Assembly (NCBI GenBank): GCA_910580075.1 | Contig: CAJTVR010000132.1 | Location: 1 to 9,737 of the forward strand | Origin: an uncultured Eubacterium sp. | Lineage (GTDB): Bacteria > Bacillota > Clostridia > Lachnospirales > Lachnospiraceae | DNA length: 9,737 nt | Direction: 5' to 3' | Shown: positions 5,923 through 9,737 of the stretch, one piece after another | Layout of the letters: each line of letters opens with the position of its first letter | How positions within the stretch are numbered: the first letter of the stretch is position 1 | Translations under genes and position numbers: made by a program | The notes under the pieces: generated by a model | Told to the model about the DNA's origin: nothing | Seen by the model: only the letters and a program-made list of their open reading frames with translations | Databases searched by the model: none

Positions 5923-7402
5923 AAGCTGTAATTATAAGTGCTCTTACTGTCCGTTTTCCAAACATGCCATGTCACAGGAGGAGCTTGTAAAAGACCGCAG
6001 ACAATGGAATCTGTTTGTCAGTACTTATTTAAAACAGGCTGAAAATCTGAATCTTCGGGCGCTGATGCTTGTGCCTTACGGTGAGGCGCTGATTCATCCG
6101 TGGTACTGGGCCGGGCTTGCCGGCATCAGCGCGTCTGCAGGGACCGATGCCGTGGGCGCTCAGACCAATCTGGGATTTTCTGTAAAAGAGGCACTGGATG
6201 ATTTTCGAAATGCAGGCGGGCTGACACGAAAACTAAGGCTCTGGGCTACGTTTCACCCGCAGATGACGGAGGTTTCGGAATTTGCAGAAAAATGCAGGGT
6301 CTGTATGGAAGAGGGAGTAACGGTCTGCGCAGGTGCAGTGGGTGTGCCAGAGCATGAAGGGCTGCTGCATCAGCTTCGGGAGGAGCTGCCGGAAGAGATT
6401 TATTTATGGATCAATAAAATGGATGGTCTGAAACGGCCGTATACGCAAAAAGAGAGGGAAAGTTTTGCAGACATAGATCCTTATTTTTTCCGGGAACTGA
6501 CAGAGCATGCGGCGGATGTATCACAGTGTCAGGAACGGATTTTTTTAGACGGGTCCGGCAGGCTGGGGTTTTGCAATATAAGCAGCACAATTCATGCCGG
6601 ACTGGATACATATGCTCTGCAGGCTGGTTTTTCTTCCTGTAAAAGAAAACGCTGTTCCTGCTATCTTGCTTATGGCGGGAGGGAGAATTTACTAAACCAG
6701 CTGCTGTTCGGGCCATATCCGCTATTTCGGATTCCGCGGCGTCCGAAGGCGGTTTTTCTGGATATTGAGGGTACGCTGCTTCCGAAAAAAAGTGCAGGAA
6801 GCAGCCTTTATAAAAAAGAAGAATCCAGCTCAGGTATTTCAAAGGAATGGATAACCGGGCTGACAGTGCTGGCAGAGCGGGAAAAATCACTTCTGTTTTT
6901 TGCAACAACGCTGCCTTATGAAGATGCCAGGAAGCGGTTACAGAGTATCTGGCATCTGTTTGCGGGCGGAGTTTTTGCAGGGGGTGCTCATATTTTATGG
7001 AAAGGTGTCAGTGAACAGATTTATTTCCTAAAGGAAGCAGATACATGCCTGAAATATCTGAAACCATTTGAAAAACAGTTTCATTTCCGGATACTTACAT
7101 ATAAAAAATGCGGGCGCTGTTACAAAATCACGCTTCTGCGCGCGGGCAGAAAACTATGGAGCGGGGAAGAGGCAGATCAGCTGATAAATCAAATGCCAGG
7201 GCCGGTCAGAAGACAGGTGCGGTATGTGACGGAGGAAAACTGTCTGCAGATTCTGGCGGCCGGAACAGGCAAAGCAGCCGGGGTCAGACTTCTTTGCAGC
7301 CGGGGCGGGATTTCACTTAAGGAGGTTTTTGCGGCAGGAGATTCTGCACAGGATGAGGAGATGGTGAAAATGTGTATGGGCGGTTTTCACTTCGGAATGT
7401 AA
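5885..7402 (+). CDS. STM4011-like radical SAM protein fused to a HAD phosphatase domain
   Basis: This two-domain protein has 505 residues. Residues 1-270 are radical SAM, with cluster motif CNYKCSYC (Cys 15, 19, 22), VPYGEALIHPWYW and AQTNLGF, LWATFHPQ, and a closing Cys group SCKRKRCSCYLAYGG (Cys 252, 257, 259) that could hold an auxiliary cluster. The opening LYRGSLKSCNYKCSYCPF is the STM4011 type. After a linker, residues 288-505 form a HAD hydrolase of the Cof-like kind: motif I DIEGT (293-297, DxE instead of DxD), motif II Thr 341/342, motif III Lys in GTGK (463) and motif IV GDSAQDEEM (485-493). It ends abruptly after GGFHFGM, slightly early for the fold. A GGGAG seven bases ahead supports the start at 5885. 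ATG 5897 (MVLYRGS) would match the family start better. It overlaps the preceding gene by 38 bases. A pathway step that pairs radical chemistry with dephosphorylation is suggested; the substrate is unknown. Confidence 0.8.
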   Translation: MGGHMVLYRGSLKSCNYKCSYCPFSKHAMSQEELVKDRRQWNLFVSTYLKQAENLNLRALMLVPYGEALIHPWYWAGLAGISASAGTDAVGAQTNLGFSVKEALDDFRNAGGLTRKLRLWATFHPQMTEVSEFAEKCRVCMEEGVTVCAGAVGVPEHEGLLHQLREELPEEIYLWINKMDGLKRPYTQKERESFADIDPYFFRELTEHAADVSQCQERIFLDGSGRLGFCNISSTIHAGLDTYALQAGFSSCKRKRCSCYLAYGGRENLLNQLLFGPYPLFRIPRRPKAVFLDIEGTLLPKKSAGSSLYKKEESSSGISKEWITGLTVLAEREKSLLFFATTLPYEDARKRLQSIWHLFAGGVFAGGAHILWKGVSEQIYFLKEADTCLKYLKPFEKQFHFRILTYKKCGRCYKITLLRAGRKLWSGEEADQLINQMPGPVRRQVRYVTEENCLQILAAGTGKAAGVRLLCSRGGISLKEVFAAGDSAQDEEMVKMCMGGFHFGM

Positions 7403-7433
7403 ACGGTCTTTAAAGGAATGGCTGGAATCCTGA

Positions 7434-7621
7434 TGGGTCCTGATGTCTCCGGGTCAGTATGAGTCCCTGGTCGAAATGCTTTCTGACTATATACTTAAAG
7501 AGGAGGCGGAACGAAGGATGGCGCACTACGAGCCGGATGAATCCCCGTCGCATGAGGATTGATGAAGGAACTGGATATCACGGCGGAGGAACTGGATGGC
7601 ATAGAGGCAGAAATCGAGTGA
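7434..7621 (+). pseudogene. Type II antitoxin remnant (Phd/RelB-like), frameshifted
   Basis: The frame from 7437 reads VLMSPGQYESLVEMLSDYIL, then KEEAERRMAHYEPDESPSHED, and meets TGA at 7560-7562. Shifting by one base, the next frame (7562-7621) reads MKELDITAEELDGIEAEIE to a stop. Joined, the two look like the C-terminal two-thirds of a small Phd/RelB-type antitoxin: the 'SPxxYESLVE' end of the DNA-binding fold, then an acidic toxin-wrapping tail. The N-terminal part is missing; the coding trace fades against a TGA at 7431, just after the radical SAM gene. The stop lies 13 bases before the RelE-like start, the normal antitoxin-toxin order. The one-base loss (GATTGATG for an expected GATTTGATG) is inferred, so a sequencing error there is not excluded. 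Confidence 0.6.
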
Positions 7622-7633
7622 GGGACCGTACGG

Positions 7634-7798
7634 ATGAAATGGAACATTGAATATGTGAAAGAAGCGCAGCGTGATTTGAAGCGGCTGGAGTCCTATAACC
7701 GAAAAATCATACTGAAAGCGATTGAGAAGACAGCCGAACGTCTGCTTCCGCCTGTGCTCAGGAATTTGATGTATAATCAAATAGGAGACAGAAAATGA
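7634..7798 (+). pseudogene. RelE-family toxin, N-terminal fragment
   Basis: This ORF encodes 54 residues. The first about 40, MKWNIEYVKEAQRDLKRLES followed by YNRKIILKAIEKT, match the opening strand and helix of RelE/ParE-type mRNA interferase toxins ('W.IeYtkeAqkDlkkLd...k.vlkaIek'). After about residue 40 the sequence turns unrelated (VLRNLMYNQIGDRK) and stops. Full-length members are about 85-105 residues and need the C-terminal strands and basic/aromatic catalytic residues, which are absent, so it should be inactive. It follows the antitoxin remnant directly, and the pair evidently decayed together. Confidence 0.65.
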
Positions 7799-7843
7799 AT
7801 TGCATACAGCCAGCCCGGGACAGATATCTGCTAAAGCCGCTCA

Positions 7844-7866
7844 CTATCCGGCAGCCAGCCGGATAG
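7844..7866. repeat. 8-bp perfect inverted repeat (hairpin)
   Basis: CTATCCGG (7844-7851) and CCGGATAG (7859-7866) flank a 7-base loop. A weak T-run (ATTTTT) lies about 10 bases past it on the plus strand. It sits between the toxin fragment and the convergent XRE regulator, so it may act as a poor terminator in either direction. Confidence 0.45.
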
Positions 7867-7905
7867 GAACGGCAAAAATTTTTATACGGCAGCGGCATTT
7901 CAGAA

Positions 7906-8103
7906 TCATTCTTCTTCATAGATAAAAATGTCTTCAATGCTCAGCCCGAAATATTTTGAGATTTTGAATGCCAGCTGAATCGACGGGTTATATCTTCCGT
8001 TTTCCAGAGAACCGATAGTCTGACGGGAAACTTCTAAAGCGGCAGCCAGCTCCTCCTGCTTGATGCCCCGCTGTTTTCGAAGTTTTTCTAAATGATTTCG
8101 CAT
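7906..8103 (-). CDS. Small XRE (Cro/CI)-family transcriptional regulator
   Basis: This 65-residue protein is almost entirely one helix-turn-helix domain: KQRGIKQEELAAALEVSRQT (about 10-29) and IGSLENGRYNPSIQLAFKIS (30-49), then FGLSIEDIFIYEEE. This single-domain form is common in Firmicutes as a free-standing repressor or as a control element next to mobile or toxin-antitoxin genes. The start is ATG 8103. The Shine-Dalgarno GAGGAAGGA is rather far (about 12 bases), but no better start exists in frame. A near-consensus promoter with a CTTGA/TCAAG dyad over its -35 (8149-8177) suggests that it represses itself. No partner gene is intact nearby: the type II remnant to its left is convergent and dead. 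aroF is divergent to its right, so control of that gene cannot be excluded. Confidence 0.88.
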   Translation of the reverse strand: MRNHLEKLRKQRGIKQEELAAALEVSRQTIGSLENGRYNPSIQLAFKISKYFGLSIEDIFIYEEE

Positions 8104-8148
8104 TTTTTAGCACATTCCTTCCTCTGTAAGGTATGCTTTCCATATCTT

Positions 8149-8177
8149 ATTATATCATCAGGTCTTGAAATGTCAAG
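8149..8177 (-). promoter_or_regulatory. XRE regulator promoter with overlapping dyad
   Basis: On the minus strand TTGACA (8176-8171), a 16-base spacer and TATAAT (8154-8149) are both perfect consensus boxes. The inverted repeat CTTGA-4-TCAAG (8164-8177) covers the -35 and is a natural site for autorepression by the encoded protein. Confidence 0.75.
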
Positions 8178-8203
8178 TGTACTTTCCGCTTTTACAGAAA
8201 CTG

Positions 8204-8240
8204 GATTCCGGGTATGGGAGACTTCCGGATATCGGGAATC
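8204..8240. repeat. 12-bp imperfect inverted repeat upstream of the DAHP synthase promoter
   Basis: Arms 8204-8215 and 8229-8240 (GATTCC... / ...GGAATC) pair over 12 positions with one mismatch and one G-T, around a 13-base loop. GCTGACAGTTTTT follows on the plus strand. It lies between the two divergent promoters. It could be a plus-strand terminator left from a lost gene, or a binding site. Confidence 0.4.
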
Positions 8241-8288
8241 GCTGACAGTTTTTCAGGGTGTGTGCCGCAGCGGCTGGAAATTCAGACA

Positions 8289-8317
8289 TTGACAGTTCTG
8301 CCAGAAAGCAGTATCAT
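8289..8317 (+). promoter_or_regulatory. DAHP synthase promoter
   Basis: A perfect TTGACA (8289-8294), a 17-base spacer and TATCAT (8312-8317) predict a start near 8324 and a leader of about 53 bases. I see no T-box, leader peptide or attenuator in that leader. Confidence 0.75.
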
Positions 8318-8376
8318 ACATACGGCAGATTTACACAGTAACGCGCCATAGTGTGAAATCAATGGAGGTATCAGGT

Positions 8377-9411
8377 ATGGAAATGGAGATGGAATTCTTA
8401 CGGAAGCTGCCAGAACCAAGTGAATTAAAGGAGCAGTTTCCGGTAAGTCAAAAAATAGCAGACATAAAATCTGTCCGGGACAGAGAAATCTGTGATATTT
8501 TTACAGGGAAAGATCACAGGCTTTTGCTGATTATCGGACCGTGCTCGGCTGACCATGAGGATGCGGTGATTGATTATATTTCAAGGCTGCGCAGGGTACA
8601 GGATCAGGTTGCAGACAAAATATTAATGGTGCCCCGTATTTATACAAACAAGCCAAGGACGATAGGCGTCGGATATAAAGGAATGCTGCATCAGCCAGAC
8701 CCGGAAAAAGAGGCTGACATGTTAAAGGGCATTATCGCAATCCGCCAGATGCATATGCGGGCAGTGGAAGAAACCGGATTTACCTGTGCTGACGAGATGC
8801 TGTATCCGGAAAATCACAGGTATCTTTCGGACCTGCTTTCCTATGTAGCTGTCGGGGCACGTTCCGTAGAAAACCAGCAGCACAGGCTGACAGCCAGCGG
8901 CATTGGCATTCCGGCTGGAATGAAAAATCCTACCGGCGGTGATTTTACGGTCATGATGAATTCCATTATTGCAGCGCAGTGCAGCCATACGTATTTGTAC
9001 CGCGGATGGGAAGTAAAGACAAATGGCAACCCTTATACGCATGCTATTTTGCGGGGATATGTAGATAAATTCGGACGGAATATTCCAAACTACCATTATG
9101 AAGACCTGCAGCATGTGCTGGAGCTGTATGGGGAAAAAGAGATTGCAAATCCGGCCGTAATCATTGACACAAACCATTCCAATTCCGGAAAAAATTATCT
9201 GGAACAGATCCGTATCAGTAAGGATATTATGCACAGCTGCAGAGTATCGGCAGAGATCCGAAGGCTTGTGAAAGGGCTTATGATCGAAAGCTATATCGAA
9301 GACGGAGCACAGAAAGTCAGCGGACACTGTTACGGGAAATCTATTACGGATCCTTGTCTGGGGTGGGAAAAGACGGAAAATCTGATTTATGAACTGGCGG
9401 AGTTATGGTAA
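8377..9411 (+). CDS. aroF: 3-deoxy-7-phosphoheptulonate (DAHP) synthase, class I AroF/G/H type
   Basis: This 344-residue enzyme condenses phosphoenolpyruvate with erythrose 4-phosphate, the first step of the shikimate pathway to aromatic amino acids, in the cytosol. IIGPCSADHEDAVIDY (Cys 56), KPRTIGVGYKGM (PEP binding), MKNPTGGD, DTNHSNSGKN (His 267), LMIES (Glu 304) and KSITDPCLGWE (Asp 325) give the metal ligands and substrate loops in the same order as E. coli AroG (Cys61, His268, Glu302, Asp326). The start is set at ATG 8377, with GGAGG (8364-8368) eight bases ahead. A GTG at 8353 and an ATG at 8362 are in frame, but the ATG is directly against the Shine-Dalgarno. The N-terminal MEMEMEF repeat makes neighbouring ATGs possible. 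Which aromatic amino acid inhibits it cannot be read here. It appears monocistronic. The symbol aroF stands for the family, not a proven paralogue. Confidence 0.93.
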   Translation: MEMEMEFLRKLPEPSELKEQFPVSQKIADIKSVRDREICDIFTGKDHRLLLIIGPCSADHEDAVIDYISRLRRVQDQVADKILMVPRIYTNKPRTIGVGYKGMLHQPDPEKEADMLKGIIAIRQMHMRAVEETGFTCADEMLYPENHRYLSDLLSYVAVGARSVENQQHRLTASGIGIPAGMKNPTGGDFTVMMNSIIAAQCSHTYLYRGWEVKTNGNPYTHAILRGYVDKFGRNIPNYHYEDLQHVLELYGEKEIANPAVIIDTNHSNSGKNYLEQIRISKDIMHSCRVSAEIRRLVKGLMIESYIEDGAQKVSGHCYGKSITDPCLGWEKTENLIYELAELW

Positions 9412-9430
9412 GCAGCTGAGGTGTGTGGGG

Positions 9431-9502
9431 GATGGGAATCCCGGACGCCGGGCGGAGAAACTTTTTCCTTTTTCTGTTCCGCCTGCGAACAGTAAGAAAT
9501 TT
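9431..9502. repeat. Direct repeat, copy 1 (~72 bp)
   Basis: This unit and the one at 9664-9735 match at about 69 of 72 positions. It contains GGGAATCCC, a GC-rich CGCCGGGCGG, two T5 tracts (CTTTTTCCTTTTTC) and a closing TTCCGCC that can pair with GGCGGA at its start to form a 6-bp stem enclosing the pyrimidine tract. It begins 20 bases after the DAHP synthase stop. A 70-codon reading frame across it is probably not a gene. Confidence 0.85.
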
Positions 9503-9540
9503 TAAATTTTCTGCTTCAGGGCTGTGGCAGCGGACGGACC

Positions 9541-9600
9541 GGTGCCTGATGCCCTGGCGTTACGGCATGCATTATGCAGCGGCACTGGCAGGCACCTTTT
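9541..9600 (+). terminator. Long hairpin with T-tract downstream of DAHP synthase
   Basis: GGTGCCTG (9541-9548) pairs perfectly with CAGGCACC (9589-9596) and TTTT follows at once (9597-9600). Inside, TGCC/GGCA extends the stem past a small bulge and TGCAT-T-ATGCA forms an inner palindrome. It resembles an intrinsic terminator or a structured repeat element, placed between the two direct repeats. Confidence 0.6.
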
Positions 9601-9663
9601 GGGGCTTCAGTGTTTCTGGCGGCGGCAGGCAGTGAGGCTCAAATCCTGGATGTGTGAGGGGGA

Positions 9664-9735
9664 GATGGGAATCCCGAACGCCGGGCGGAGAAACTTTTTC
9701 CTTTTTCTGTTCCGCCTGCAAACAGTAAGAAATTC
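9664..9735. repeat. Direct repeat, copy 2 (~72 bp), runs to the window edge
   Basis: Copy 2 differs from copy 1 only at about three positions (a G/A in ACGCC's left flank, G/A in GCCTGC(G/A), T/C near the end). Offset between copies is 233 bp. The window ends two bases after it, so whether further units follow is unknown. Confidence 0.85.
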
Positions 9736-9737
9736 TA

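Noticed and set aside
9423..9635. 70-aa ORF over the first direct repeat
   Set aside because: It is composed of repeat and hairpin sequence, has no domain or convincing ribosome binding site, and its beginning would recur in the second repeat copy.
1..9737. CRISPR array, tRNA or rRNA genes, riboswitch or T-box
   Set aside because: No regularly spaced short repeats, tRNA cloverleaf or rRNA sequence was seen, and the leaders show no recognisable riboswitch or T-box core.

Overview
The window looks like a piece of a Gram-positive, low-to-mid-GC gut-type Clostridia chromosome, most likely Lachnospiraceae. This is inferred from the strong AGGAGG-type ribosome binding sites, the near-consensus sigma-A promoters, a BlaI/BlaR1 pair, a holin-like type I toxin locus and generally Blautia/Clostridium-like protein sequences. 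No species can be named from reading alone.

Layout. Positions 1-410 hold a compact type I toxin-antitoxin locus: a 34-residue hydrophobic peptide on the minus strand, with its own promoter and Shine-Dalgarno hairpin, faced by a convergent antisense RNA with its own promoter and terminator. Positions ~560-1510 are a graveyard of broken accessory genes: an IS3-type transposase that has lost its ends and one catalytic Asp, the tail of a large serine recombinase, and a frameshifted piece of a Fic-domain gene. Positions 1530-3820 (minus strand) hold an intact blaI-blaR1 beta-lactam-sensing pair with a clear promoter and an operator-like dyad, but no beta-lactamase gene in view.

Positions 4008-7402 hold the most intriguing unit, a tightly overlapping operon of a YbaK/EbsC-type aminoacyl-tRNA deacylase, an STM4012-like radical SAM protein (HemN/HemW-like) and an STM4011-like radical SAM protein fused to a C-terminal HAD phosphatase domain. 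Overlaps of 4 and 38 bases imply translational coupling. The pathway is, to my knowledge, uncharacterised. Positions 7434-7798 hold the debris of a type II toxin-antitoxin pair (frameshifted antitoxin, truncated RelE). A 65-residue XRE regulator (7906-8103, minus) with a near-consensus promoter follows, then a metal-dependent DAHP synthase gene (8377-9411) that begins aromatic amino acid synthesis. The window ends in two near-identical ~72-bp direct repeats (9431-9502, 9664-9735) that flank a large hairpin.

Functionally, the intact genes fall into four independent units: the type I toxin-antitoxin locus, the beta-lactam sensor, the radical SAM operon, and the regulator plus DAHP synthase. The spaces between them have repeatedly received accessory genes that then decayed.
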